From positions 1,790,501 through 1,854,500 of the forward strand of contig NC_054083.1 in assembly GCF_017562075.2 (NCBI RefSeq): a stretch of 64,000 nucleotides of DNA, read 5' to 3'. How positions within the stretch are numbered: the first letter of the stretch is position 1; each line of letters opens with the position of its first letter. The notes under the pieces were generated by a model. It was not told the origin of the DNA. It saw only the letters and a program-made list of their open reading frames with translations, and did no database searches. Origin of the DNA: Anopheles merus (Eukaryota > Arthropoda > Insecta > Diptera > Culicidae). A program made the position numbers and the translations under genes. This document shows, piece by piece, positions 1-9,857 of this stretch.

Positions 1-960
1 TCATCCACTTCTTCAATTCTTCAATATGTACTGGTTCATCCCAATCAACTCTTGAGCGCCAAACATCCTGTAAGACCACCTTGAGGTATCCTAAAAAATG
101 TGCAACTAGCCCGAGAGGGTCGAATATGGACATAAGGACTTGTAGCATTTCTCGTTTAGTTGGTGATCGATTTCCCGTTAACAATGATGTATCATAACGA
201 TGCCACCACACTTTATACGTCAGCACGTCTAGGGCAGTGTCCCACCACATGCCTAGAACTTTTTCTACGTGACTTTTTGATGAAAAGTTCATACATTTTT
301 CGGTAGAAACACTTCCATTAACATACGCCTCAACGGATTTACAGTTGCTTATCCAATTGCGCATTTCAAATCCTCCAGCACTGTGAACAGTTTTTACGTC
401 GTTTATCAATTGTAAGGCTTCACTTTCTGTTTCAACACTCACAAGCAGATCATCAACGTAATGAAAATGAACGATAGCTTCATATGCTTTGGGGTGAGTA
501 GTTTGAAAACGTTCCGCGTTCCGATTTTTCACGAACTGGGCAGTGCAAGGTGAACAACATGCACCAAAGGTCAACACGGTCATAGCATACACGGCAAGTT
601 CTCCATCTTGTTCTGTCCAATAAAAACATTGATACATTTGATCCTCTCTACGCATGCTTATCTGGTGAAACATTTCACGAATGTCATCTGCGATCGCAAT
701 TTGACCCAAACGAAAGCATAATAATATGTTCAATAGAGAACATAAAAGATCCGGTCCTTGCAATAACATACAATTCAACGATAGGCCATGCGAAGACTTC
801 GCTGCTGCGTCCCAAACAATTCTTATCTTTCCTGGTTTGTTGGGATTTTTAATAGGGAAGATAGGTAAAAACCATTTTACTTCGGAGATTTCATTTGAAT
901 CCAATTTTCGAACATATCCTTTATGATAATATTCTGATATCATATTATGTAGAGTGTGGT
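1..960 (-). pseudogene. BEL/Pao pol fragment, reverse transcriptase (left arm)
   Basis: This is the minus-strand mirror of the right-arm pol at 9858-10817. It encodes the reverse transcriptase core, including the YVDD catalytic signature in the context HFHYVDDLLVS and the upstream RIVWDAA and GDIREMFHQI blocks typical of BEL/Pao RTs. Reading toward lower coordinates it leaves the window before the RNase H domain. It is separated from its gag-protease part by the MITE at 964-1632. The enzyme would copy element RNA into DNA in cytoplasmic particles. As it stands, the MITE stops make a full polyprotein impossible. Confidence 0.9.
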
Positions 961-963
961 TTA

Positions 964-1632
964 GGCGGCGCTCTGGGACCAATCGAACGAAACAAACAAA
1001 CACGACTCTGTTCGATAGGTGCTCTGTCAGCTGTTCGATGTCTTACAGACCTGTCATGATGCACTGCAATACGCCTATCTTTTTATCTCGAAAATGAAGC
1101 ATTTTCATAGTTAAAATGAATATCCATCTGCAAGGGGAAGATTCAACAAATAATTTACTAGTTATTCACATCAATAATAACATAAAAATCATTCAAATTT
1201 AATATTGAAAAATGTAAACAAACGTCCATGCGAAACACATACAGTGCATACACATGCATTATGTACATGCAATAGTTTAATACGTTTCAAACCTGTATAT
1301 TTGATGTTAAAATTGATTGTGAAGCATTGCAAATATTATTGATAGATATTTAAAATATTTTGCAGGCGAATTTTAAGAAGAAAACGAGACAAAATACGAA
1401 AACAAACTTGAAATTGTCCCGAATTGAATTCTATCTACTGTAGCTGAGAAGCGTTTGACAGCCAAGGTATTCAAAGCACAGGTGGGTATCGAACATCAAA
1501 GACAGAATCAACTGACATGTTCGACTCGATGTTTGTCTTGTTTGTTTGTTTGTGTCTGACAGTGCACCTCCATATGATTATATGGGTTTGTTAGTGTCGG
1601 ATGTCGTGTTCGATTGCTGCTAGAGCGCCGCC
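964..1632 (-). mobile_element. PIF/Harbinger-like MITE, left-arm copy
   Basis: This is a 669-bp insertion with perfect 10-bp inverted ends (GGCGGCGCTC), flanked by TTA at 961-963 and 1633-1635. It is the exact mirror of the element at 9186-9854. A three-base TWA target duplication and GG-starting ends fit the PIF/Harbinger superfamily. No transposase ORF is present, so it is non-autonomous. It lies between the protease and RT parts of the BEL element. Confidence 0.82.
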
Positions 1633-4066
1633 TTAGCTGTTCATCTCTTTTCATTCGTCGTTCTAAGTTGCGGTGACGACGTAAAGCCATCTCTTTATTT
1701 ACTGGTAGACCGACGTTTTCTAATCTCCATAGTAAACAGGATTCATAACGAACTCCGTTAAAACGTGTGTTATTTTTTAACATTGTTATCGCCCGTTCAT
1801 CATCTTTAGACGCTAAGTTGTTTTTTGTTGCTACCCCAAGACTATCTAGATCGAAATATTCTTTCATTGCTTGGTGAAGGTCACTGTCATCAGGCTCATG
1901 AAGCAGGTGAATGTTCAATTGATTGCTTGTATACGTTTGCGTCTCTTCGTTCACAGGGCCATATATCGTCCAACCCAATCTTATTTTTACGGCAATCGGT
2001 TCTCCAAATCGGCCTTCTCGCGTTTTCAATGGAGTAGTTAAACTTGAGTGTTGTGAACCAATGAGAATACGAGGCTTGGCGTTGGTATATGAGACCATCG
2101 GTAGTCCTTTAAGATGTTTAAAACGCTGTCCAAGCTTCTCTATGTCCAGTGTTTGTGAATGAAGGTTTAGTTCGCTTACCGTTCTTATGTTTCGTAAACA
2201 CATTTGCCTTCCACCGGATTCCCCATGAATTTGTAAATTCACTATTAATGAATCTGGTTCTTTTCGAATGCATCCATTCGACCATTGCAGTTCCATAGGG
2301 CGGGGTGTTCCAGTAAGCTGCAATTCATTTGCTAGTGCTTGATCAATTAGTGTAATCTCAGAACCGTCATCGAGCAATGCATAAGTCGAAATTTGTTTTT
2401 CTGGTCCTATAATCACCACCGGAACATATTTTAGGAGTACCGATCCTTGATCACCGAAGTGAGTGTTATTTGCTGTCCTATTGTTAGAGGTAGGAGACAA
2501 CTCTTGCTCTTGAATTGGTAAATTTCCATTGTTTCTCTGCTCGTAATGTAGCAGAGGATTATGTTTATACTCACAGCCGGACACTCCACATATTTTATCA
2601 GAGCAGTACGGTGGGAGATGTTTCTTTAGACAGATACGACATATTCCATTATTCTTCACTAAAGCCCATCGTTCATTATGTGCCATGCGCAAAAACCCTT
2701 CACAACAATTCAAGGAACTGCAGTTAGCAGTACAACCCACACAATGACTTTCTTCTCTAGTTATTTGTTGGTTATTTTGATGAGAGTCGGTTGACACGTC
2801 ATGTGCTACGATACTTTCTCGACGATGGCCACTTGGAATTTGTTTCTTTGAAAAACGTCCATAATTAGATAATGAGTGCGCGTTAACTTGTCTACCGTTA
2901 TGGTTTCCATATGGTACTTTAGAGGGTTTGGAAGGTTTTTCTTTTATATTCGAAAACGCTATAGCACTGGTGGCCGAGGCCAGTTGATATAACCAGGAAT
3001 TAAATGTGGCGAGACTTATGTCCTGAAGATTGAAACGATATTCTGCCCACCGCAATTGTAAATGCGGTGGCAGCTTGTGCACCGATTGATGTAATAAAGT
3101 AATGTTATATAAATTATCGGGCACTTTACATGCCCGTACGGTGGCACAAAAGTTCTGTACGGCTACTGAAAATTCTACCAAAGTCTCCAGCTTACTTTCG
3201 TCGACTGCTGGAAGCACAGTTATTTTATCGGTTATCGTTTGAACAATGCGTTCGGGTTGACCGTAGAGCATCCGCAAAGTTCCGATAACTGTGCCGACGT
3301 TCTCAGGATGCATTAATAAGCTTCGTACATCTTCTAACGCTTTCCCATGGAGGCAGTTCTGTAAGCGTATCAAATTTTCATGGGCGGTAAAACCACACAT
3401 TTCCGTGGTGTTGTTGTATGCGGATATAAATAACGGCCATTCTTCCGGACTGCCGGCAAATCGTGGCAGATCTTTCGCAAACGATTTCCGTGCATCTTTT
3501 TGTGCAGATGATAACTCCGCTTGTATTGTATTGATGTTCTGTGTCGGGTTTAGAACCGTATGTTGTGGTAATGCTTGCGGTGGTACCGCATGGACTGGTT
3601 CACTTTTCACGAATCTATTCTGTGACTGCGCGTTTTCTTCTACCCAGTCTTCTACTCTTAAACATTCTATATTACTTGCAATGCTTGACTCGTTATCTGA
3701 ATCATCGGGTAATTCAGTGAGAATGGCGTACTTCTTTTCGATAAATTGCATCTCGCATCGTCTTTCTTCTTCTAGCTTTGCAAGTAAAAGTTGTTTTTCT
3801 CTAGCGGTCGACCGTACTGACGATGCTTTTGAAGAGCGAGAACGCGGAGGTTTCACCGTTTTACATAGTAGCTCATTGCCTTTCATGTTCGATGCCGAAG
3901 CCTGCTGATCGTTTGGCACATTTTGCGGCGTGGTGGGTGAAGGATCTTGACTTTGTTCCAAGGCCAGTTGGCTTGATATAGTTTGCGCGATTGTATTTTC
4001 TGCCATCTCAGCCTTCGCCTTACTTCGTGTCATACGCTCGCTTGTCGACATCTCACCTAACCTCAC
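1508..4066 (-). CDS. BEL/Pao gag-protease ORF (left arm)
   Basis: This 852-residue ORF has the same architecture as the right-arm copy. There is a DUF1759-like gag core from about residue 199 (DLPRFAGSPEEW), a Cys/His-rich region at about 441-506, and a retropepsin-like DUF1758 protease with DDGSEITLI at about 564. The last 42 or so residues (1508-1635) come from the inserted MITE and its target duplication and are not original. Compared with the right arm it has Ala at residues 19 and 27 and Asn at about 132. The start lies 91 bases from the predicted LTR end. The open frame suggests a recent insertion. Confidence 0.9.
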   Translation of the reverse strand: MRLGEMSTSERMTRSKAKAEMAENTIAQTISSQLALEQSQDPSPTTPQNVPNDQQASASNMKGNELLCKTVKPPRSRSSKASSVRSTAREKQLLLAKLEEERRCEMQFIEKKYAILTELPDDSDNESSIASNIECLRVEDWVEENAQSQNRFVKSEPVHAVPPQALPQHTVLNPTQNINTIQAELSSAQKDARKSFAKDLPRFAGSPEEWPLFISAYNNTTEMCGFTAHENLIRLQNCLHGKALEDVRSLLMHPENVGTVIGTLRMLYGQPERIVQTITDKITVLPAVDESKLETLVEFSVAVQNFCATVRACKVPDNLYNITLLHQSVHKLPPHLQLRWAEYRFNLQDISLATFNSWLYQLASATSAIAFSNIKEKPSKPSKVPYGNHNGRQVNAHSLSNYGRFSKKQIPSGHRRESIVAHDVSTDSHQNNQQITREESHCVGCTANCSSLNCCEGFLRMAHNERWALVKNNGICRICLKKHLPPYCSDKICGVSGCEYKHNPLLHYEQRNNGNLPIQEQELSPTSNNRTANNTHFGDQGSVLLKYVPVVIIGPEKQISTYALLDDGSEITLIDQALANELQLTGTPRPMELQWSNGCIRKEPDSLIVNLQIHGESGGRQMCLRNIRTVSELNLHSQTLDIEKLGQRFKHLKGLPMVSYTNAKPRILIGSQHSSLTTPLKTREGRFGEPIAVKIRLGWTIYGPVNEETQTYTSNQLNIHLLHEPDDSDLHQAMKEYFDLDSLGVATKNNLASKDDERAITMLKNNTRFNGVRYESCLLWRLENVGLPVNKEMALRRHRNLERRMKRDEQLRRRSSSNRTRHPTLTNPYNHMEVHCQTQTNKQDKHRVEHVS

Positions 4067-4157
4067 TTAGTGACGAACGGCACGAGGTGCTGGAATAAAT
4101 GTTTTTATAATGTTTGAAATTAATTTTACTTCACACTTTATGAATTTGATCGCGCCA

Positions 4158-4399
4158 GTTTATCGACGGATAAAAACATTTATTGTCGTTTATTTATACT
4201 TAATTCCACAACTTCACAATTCCGCTTCGTTCGTTTTTGCATTCTTGCTTTCTTGGCGTCTTTCCTCGGTCTCATCCTTCCTCGCTCTCTTCTGTCAATT
4301 CTCTGTAGTTCATATTCACGGCAAGGTTGGATCGTTGCAAGGTTGGATCGTTTTCAAAATTACCGTTAACACGACATTCGTGTTTTGACGTTCGTTACA
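4158..4399 (-). repeat. Probable 5' LTR of the BEL/Pao element (left arm)
   Basis: This is the mirror of the right-arm LTR at 6419-6660. Read on the minus strand it starts TGTAAC, holds TATAAATA and AATAAA, and is followed by a TGGCGCGATC sequence that could be the primer-binding site. The outer end abuts the LINE fragment at 4400. No second LTR is in the window, so the boundaries rest on motif inspection alone. Confidence 0.6.
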
Positions 4400-4809
4400 A
4401 TTACCTAGGAATAACGTTTGATCATAAGCTACTCTTTCGCGACCATGTTCAAAATTTAATAACAAAAAACACCATCTTTGTTAGAAAACTCTATCCATTG
4501 ATCAACCGAAGATCCAAACTCTCCCAGTATAACAAAATTGCAATTTACAAATGCATCATCTTACCAGCTATTACATATGCAATCCCGGTCTGGAAAGACT
4601 GTGCTAAAACCTACCTTAAAAAACTTCAAGCAAGCCTTAACAAAATTCTACGAATGATCCTTAATGAAACGTACGGCATCAGGACAACACATCTTCATAA
4701 CAAAGCCAACACAATTACCCTTGAAGAAATAGCCTTTCAAAATAGTATTCGTATACAAACTAACAGTCGTTTGTCAGATCATACTTTGATTAGAACTCTA
4801 TTTGAATAA
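4400..4809 (+). pseudogene. Jockey-type LINE RT 3' fragment (left arm)
   Basis: About 137 residues are open from YLGITFDHKLLF through PVWKDCAKTYLKKLQ to a TAA stop. This matches the C-terminal part after the RT core in Jockey-clade non-LTR retrotransposons. Endonuclease and catalytic RT blocks are absent. The open frame running in from 4327 crosses LTR sequence and is chance. The LTR of the BEL element joins it directly at 4399/4400, so the BEL insertion or a rearrangement cut it. Confidence 0.85.
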
Positions 4810-4958
4810 AAATTAGGACTGATATAGGTATAGGTAAATTAGGTTAGTTCATTTACTTTAAGTTATCATTCAATCAACTAAATTCTTCATCATATTCTCC
4901 AAAATACAACTGCCTATAGAGCAATTAGAAGACAGCGCTGAAAAACAAAAGTGTTGTA

Positions 4959-5859
4959 TCTCGCGAAAACTGTACTCATTCAAACCGTGAAAAAGAAAAG
5001 AAATAAAGAAAACATTTAACAACAACAACAAATCTCCGACAAAGCGTCGCGCTGTACTGGTGGTTTTGTACGCGTAGGAGGGGGAACACACGAAGCGATG
5101 GTTCGATGCTGTAGTGTAGGCGAGACAACACGATGTGACGAGCAGCTCCAAGTTGTTGAGCTCGCTGAAAGAAGACACACACATTCACAGACGGCTCGTC
5201 AAAGCACGGTATTTGTATTGGTATTAGTGAAGCGCGCGTGTAAAACAGAAAGCGATCTCTCATCGCAGCGCGTTTCTCCTTGCTTCCTCAAGCTTCCTCA
5301 TACCCTTCGGCCTTTGAATCACTCAAAATTTGGGGTCTCATTGTTTGCGTGGCTTGCTTCCTCAAGCTTCCTCATATCCCTAGGTCTGAATAACTCAAAA
5401 TTTGGGGTCTCATTGTTTGCGTGGCTAGGTCTGAATAACTCAAAATTTGGGGTCTCATTGTTTGCGTGCCACGCGAACAATGAGACCCCAAATTTTGAGT
5501 GATTCAAGCCGAGGGGTATGAGAAAGCTTGAGGAAGCAAGGAGAAACACGCTGCGATGAGAGTTCGCATTCTGTTTTACACGCGCGCTTCACTAGCACCA
5601 ATACAAATACCGTGCTTTGACGAGCCGTCTGTGAATGTGTGTGTCTTCTTTCAGCGAGCTCAACAACTTGGAGCTGCTCGTCACATCGTGTTGTCTCGCC
5701 TACACTACAGCATCGAACCATCGCTTCGTGTGTTCCCCTCCTACGCGTACAAAACCACCAGTACAGCGCGACGCTTTGTCGGAGATTTATTGTTGTTGTT
5801 AAATGTTTTCTTTATTTCTTTTCTTTTTCACGGTTTGAATGAGTACAGTTTTCGCGAGA
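4959..5859. repeat. Foldback core at the axis of palindrome 1
   Basis: This 0.9-kb inverted repeat starts and ends with the TCTCGCGAAAACTG motif and its complement. The inner spacer holds three direct copies of a segment around the core CTCAAAATTTGGGGTCTC and one inverted copy, making a short hairpin at about 5469. The left side therefore has more copies than the right. A second, reversed and end-truncated copy lies at 10970-11695. The open frames here are on both strands and mirror each other, and none looks like a protein gene. It resembles foldback-type elements, but no terminal target duplication was identified. Confidence 0.75.
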
Positions 5860-6000
5860 TACAACACTTTTGTTTTTCAGCGCTGTCTTCTAATTGCTCT
5901 ATAGGCAGTTGTATTTTGGAGAATATGATGAAGAATTTAGTTGATTGAATGATAACTTAAAGTAAATGAACTAACCTAATTTACCTATACCTATATCAGT

Positions 6001-6418
6001 CCTAATTTTTATTCAAATAGAGTTCTAATCAAAGTATGATCTGACAAACGACTGTTAGTTTGTATACGAATACTATTTTGAAAGGCTATTTCTTCAAGGG
6101 TAATTGTGTTGGCTTTGTTATGAAGATGTGTTGTCCTGATGCCGTACGTTTCATTAAGGATCATTCGTAGAATTTTGTTAAGGCTTGCTTGAAGTTTTTT
6201 AAGGTAGGTTTTAGCACAGTCTTTCCAGACCGGGATTGCATATGTAATAGCTGGTAAGATGATGCATTTGTAAATTGCAATTTTGTTATACTAGGAGAGT
6301 TTGGATCTTCGGTTGATCAATGGATAGAGTTTTCTAACAAAGATGGTGTTTTTTGTTATTAAATTTTGAACATGGTCGCGAAAGAGTAGCTTATGATCAA
6401 ACGTTATTCCTAGGTAAT
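6001..6418 (-). pseudogene. Jockey-type LINE RT 3' fragment (right arm)
   Basis: This is the mirror of the left-arm LINE fragment. One substitution makes an in-frame stop at about 6291 after the LINRRSKLS stretch, so it differs from the open left copy. It is useful as a marker that the two arms are not simply the same read. Confidence 0.85.
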
Positions 6419-6660
6419 TGTAACGAACGTCAAAACACGAATGTCGTGTTAACGGTAATTTTGAAAACGATCCAACCTTGCAACGATCCAACCTTGCCGT
6501 GAATATGAACTACAGAGAATTGACAGAAGAGAGCGAGGAAGGATGAGACCGAGGAAAGACGCCAAGAAAGCAAGAACGCAAAAACGAACGAAGCGGAATT
6601 GTGAAGTTGTGGAATTAAGTATAAATAAACGACAATAAATGTTTTTATCCGTCGATAAAC
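6419..6660 (+). repeat. Probable 5' LTR of the BEL/Pao element (right arm)
   Basis: The segment begins TGTAACGAACGTC directly at the LINE junction. It carries a TATA box at 6620-6627 and AATAAA at about 6636. It is followed at 6661 by TGGCGCGATC, which has the TGGCG start common in BEL primer-binding sites. The leader then runs about 91 bases to the gag ATG. The 3' boundary is inferred because the partner LTR is not seen. Confidence 0.6.
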
Positions 6661-6751
6661 TGGCGCGATCAAATTCATAAAGTGTGAAGTAAAATTAATT
6701 TCAAACATTATAAAAACATTTATTCCAGCACCTCGTGCCGTTCGTCACTAA

Positions 6752-9310
6752 GTGAGGTTAGGTGAGATGTCGACAAGCGAGCGTATGACACGAAGTAAGG
6801 CGAAGACTGAGATGGCAGAAAATACAATCGTGCAAACTATATCAAGCCAACTGGCCTTGGAACAAAGTCAAGATCCTTCACCCACCACGCCGCAAAATGT
6901 GCCAAACGATCAGCAGGCTTCGGCATCGAACATGAAAGGCAATGAGCTACTATGTAAAACGGTGAAACCTCCGCGTTCTCGCTCTTCAAAAGCATCGTCA
7001 GTACGGTCGACCGCTAGAGAAAAACAACTTTTACTTGCAAAGCTAGAAGAAGAAAGACGATGCGAGATGCAATTTATCGAAAAGAAGTACGCCATTCTCA
7101 CTGAATTACCCGATGATTCAGATAACGAGTCAAGCATTGCAAGTAAAATAGAATGTTTAAGAGTAGAAGACTGGGTAGAAGAAAACGCGCAGTCACAGAA
7201 TAGATTCGTGAAAAGTGAACCAGTCCATGCGGTACCACCGCAAGCATTACCACAACATACGGTTCTAAACCCGACACAGAACATCAATACAATACAAGCG
7301 GAGTTATCATCTGCACAAAAAGATGCACGGAAATCGTTTGCGAAAGATCTGCCACGATTTGCCGGCAGTCCGGAAGAATGGCCGTTATTTATATCCGCAT
7401 ACAACAACACCACGGAAATGTGTGGTTTTACCGCCCATGAAAATTTGATACGCTTACAGAACTGCCTCCATGGGAAAGCGTTAGAAGATGTACGAAGCTT
7501 ATTAATGCATCCTGAGAACGTCGGCACAGTTATCGGAACTTTGCGGATGCTCTACGGTCAACCCGAACGCATTGTTCAAACGATAACCGATAAAATAACT
7601 GTGCTTCCAGCAGTCGACGAAAGTAAGCTGGAGACTTTGGTAGAATTTTCAGTAGCCGTACAGAACTTTTGTGCCACCGTACGGGCATGTAAAGTGCCCG
7701 ATAATTTATATAACATTACTTTATTACATCAATCGGTGCACAAGCTGCCACCGCATTTACAATTGCGGTGGGCAGAATATCGTTTCAATCTTCAGGACAT
7801 AAGTCTCGCCACATTTAATTCCTGGTTATATCAACTGGCCTCGGCCACCAGTGCTATAGCGTTTTCGAATATAAAAGAAAAACCTTCCAAACCCTCTAAA
7901 GTACCATATGGAAACCATAACGGTAGACAAGTTAACGCGCACTCATTATCTAATTATGGACGTTTTTCAAAGAAACAAATTCCAAGTGGCCATCGTCGAG
8001 AAAGTATCGTAGCACATGACGTGTCAACCGACTCTCATCAAAATAACCAACAAATAACTAGAGAAGAAAGTCATTGTGTGGGTTGTACTGCTAACTGCAG
8101 TTCCTTGAATTGTTGTGAAGGGTTTTTGCGCATGGCACATAATGAACGATGGGCTTTAGTGAAGAATAATGGAATATGTCGTATCTGTCTAAAGAAACAT
8201 CTCCCACCGTACTGCTCTGATAAAATATGTGGAGTGTCCGGCTGTGAGTATAAACATAATCCTCTGCTACATTACGAGCAGAGAAACAATGGAAATTTAC
8301 CAATTCAAGAGCAAGAGTTGTCTCCTACCTCTAACAATAGGACAGCAAATAACACTCACTTCGGTGATCAAGGATCGGTACTCCTAAAATATGTTCCGGT
8401 GGTGATTATAGGACCAGAAAAACAAATTTCGACTTATGCATTGCTCGATGACGGTTCTGAGATTACACTAATTGATCAAGCACTAGCAAATGAATTGCAG
8501 CTTACTGGAACACCCCGCCCTATGGAACTGCAATGGTCGAATGGATGCATTCGAAAAGAACCAGATTCATTAATAGTGAATTTACAAATTCATGGGGAAT
8601 CCGGTGGAAGGCAAATGTGTTTACGAAACATAAGAACGGTAAGCGAACTAAACCTTCATTCACAAACACTGGACATAGAGAAGCTTGGACAGCGTTTTAA
8701 ACATCTTAAAGGACTACCGATGGTCTCATATACCAACGCCAAGCCTCGTATTCTCATTGGTTCACAACACTCAAGTTTAACTACTCCATTGAAAACGCGA
8801 GAAGGCCGATTTGGAGAACCGATTGCCGTAAAAATAAGATTGGGTTGGACGATATATGGCCCTGTGAACGAAGAGACGCAAACGTATACAAGCAATCAAT
8901 TGAACATTCACCTGCTTCATGAGCCTGATGACAGTGACCTTCACCAAGCAATGAAAGAATATTTCGATCTCGATAGTCTTGGGGTAGCAACAAAAAACAA
9001 CTTAGCGTCTAAAGATGATGAACGGGCGATAACAATGTTAAAAAATAACACACGTTTTAACGGAGTTCGTTATGAATCCTGTTTACTATGGAGATTAGAA
9101 AACGTCGGTCTACCAGTAAATAAAGAGATGGCTTTACGTCGTCACCGCAACTTAGAACGACGAATGAAAAGAGATGAACAGCTAAGGCGGCGCTCTAGCA
9201 GCAATCGAACACGACATCCGACACTAACAAACCCATATAATCATATGGAGGTGCACTGTCAGACACAAACAAACAAACAAGACAAACATCGAGTCGAACA
9301 TGTCAGTTGA
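6752..9310 (+). CDS. BEL/Pao gag-protease ORF (right arm)
   Basis: The ORF has 852 residues. A basic, coiled N-terminal region (about 65-120) is followed by a DUF1759-like gag domain (about 199-345) and a Cys/His cluster with CVGCTANC and CRICLKKH (about 441-506). A DUF1758-type aspartic protease follows, with DDGSEITLI (about 564) and WTIYGPV (about 690). The region entering pol contains YESCLLWR (about 785). Gag forms the particle and the protease cuts the polyprotein. BEL/Pao elements normally encode gag and pol in one frame; here the frame enters the MITE at 9186 and stops at 9310. Past the MITE, the same frame resumes in the RT. Confidence 0.92.
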   Translation: MRLGEMSTSERMTRSKAKTEMAENTIVQTISSQLALEQSQDPSPTTPQNVPNDQQASASNMKGNELLCKTVKPPRSRSSKASSVRSTAREKQLLLAKLEEERRCEMQFIEKKYAILTELPDDSDNESSIASKIECLRVEDWVEENAQSQNRFVKSEPVHAVPPQALPQHTVLNPTQNINTIQAELSSAQKDARKSFAKDLPRFAGSPEEWPLFISAYNNTTEMCGFTAHENLIRLQNCLHGKALEDVRSLLMHPENVGTVIGTLRMLYGQPERIVQTITDKITVLPAVDESKLETLVEFSVAVQNFCATVRACKVPDNLYNITLLHQSVHKLPPHLQLRWAEYRFNLQDISLATFNSWLYQLASATSAIAFSNIKEKPSKPSKVPYGNHNGRQVNAHSLSNYGRFSKKQIPSGHRRESIVAHDVSTDSHQNNQQITREESHCVGCTANCSSLNCCEGFLRMAHNERWALVKNNGICRICLKKHLPPYCSDKICGVSGCEYKHNPLLHYEQRNNGNLPIQEQELSPTSNNRTANNTHFGDQGSVLLKYVPVVIIGPEKQISTYALLDDGSEITLIDQALANELQLTGTPRPMELQWSNGCIRKEPDSLIVNLQIHGESGGRQMCLRNIRTVSELNLHSQTLDIEKLGQRFKHLKGLPMVSYTNAKPRILIGSQHSSLTTPLKTREGRFGEPIAVKIRLGWTIYGPVNEETQTYTSNQLNIHLLHEPDDSDLHQAMKEYFDLDSLGVATKNNLASKDDERAITMLKNNTRFNGVRYESCLLWRLENVGLPVNKEMALRRHRNLERRMKRDEQLRRRSSSNRTRHPTLTNPYNHMEVHCQTQTNKQDKHRVEHVS

Positions 9311-9854
9311 TTCTGTCTTTGATGTTCGATACCCACCTGTGCTTTGAATACCTTGGCTGTCAAACGCTTCTCAGCTACAGTAGATAGAATTCAATTCGGG
9401 ACAATTTCAAGTTTGTTTTCGTATTTTGTCTCGTTTTCTTCTTAAAATTCGCCTGCAAAATATTTTAAATATCTATCAATAATATTTGCAATGCTTCACA
9501 ATCAATTTTAACATCAAATATACAGGTTTGAGACGTATTAAACTATTGCATGTACATAATGCATGTGTATGCACTGTATGTGTTTCGCATGGACGTTTGT
9601 TTACATTTTTCAATATTAAATTTGAATGATTTTTATGTTATTATTGATGTGAATAACTAGTAAATTATTTGTTGAATCTTCCCCTTGCAGATGGATATTC
9701 ATTTTAACTATGAAAATGCTTCATTTTCGAGATAAAAAGATAGGCGTATTGCAGTGCATCATGACAGGTCTGTAAGACATCGAACAGCTGACAGAGCACC
9801 TATCGAACAGAGTCGTGTTTGTTTGTTTCGTTCGATTGGTCCCAGAGCGCCGCC
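9186..9854 (+). mobile_element. PIF/Harbinger-like MITE, right-arm copy
   Basis: The ends are GGCGGCGCTCT at 9186 and its complement ending at 9854, and TAA is repeated at 9183-9185 and 9855-9857. The ends stay similar for about 45 bases with a 12-base offset (CAATCGAAC, then ACACGAC). Removing the element plus one TAA leaves the BEL polyprotein frame continuous, which independently fixes the boundaries. The inserted length, 672 bases, is a multiple of three, but internal stops break the ORF. There is no coding capacity. Confidence 0.88.
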
Positions 9855-9857
9855 TAA

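Noticed and set aside
3291..3908. 205-residue ORF opposite gag, mirrored at 6910-7527
   Set aside because: It is an antisense shadow of the BEL gag domain with no independent features.
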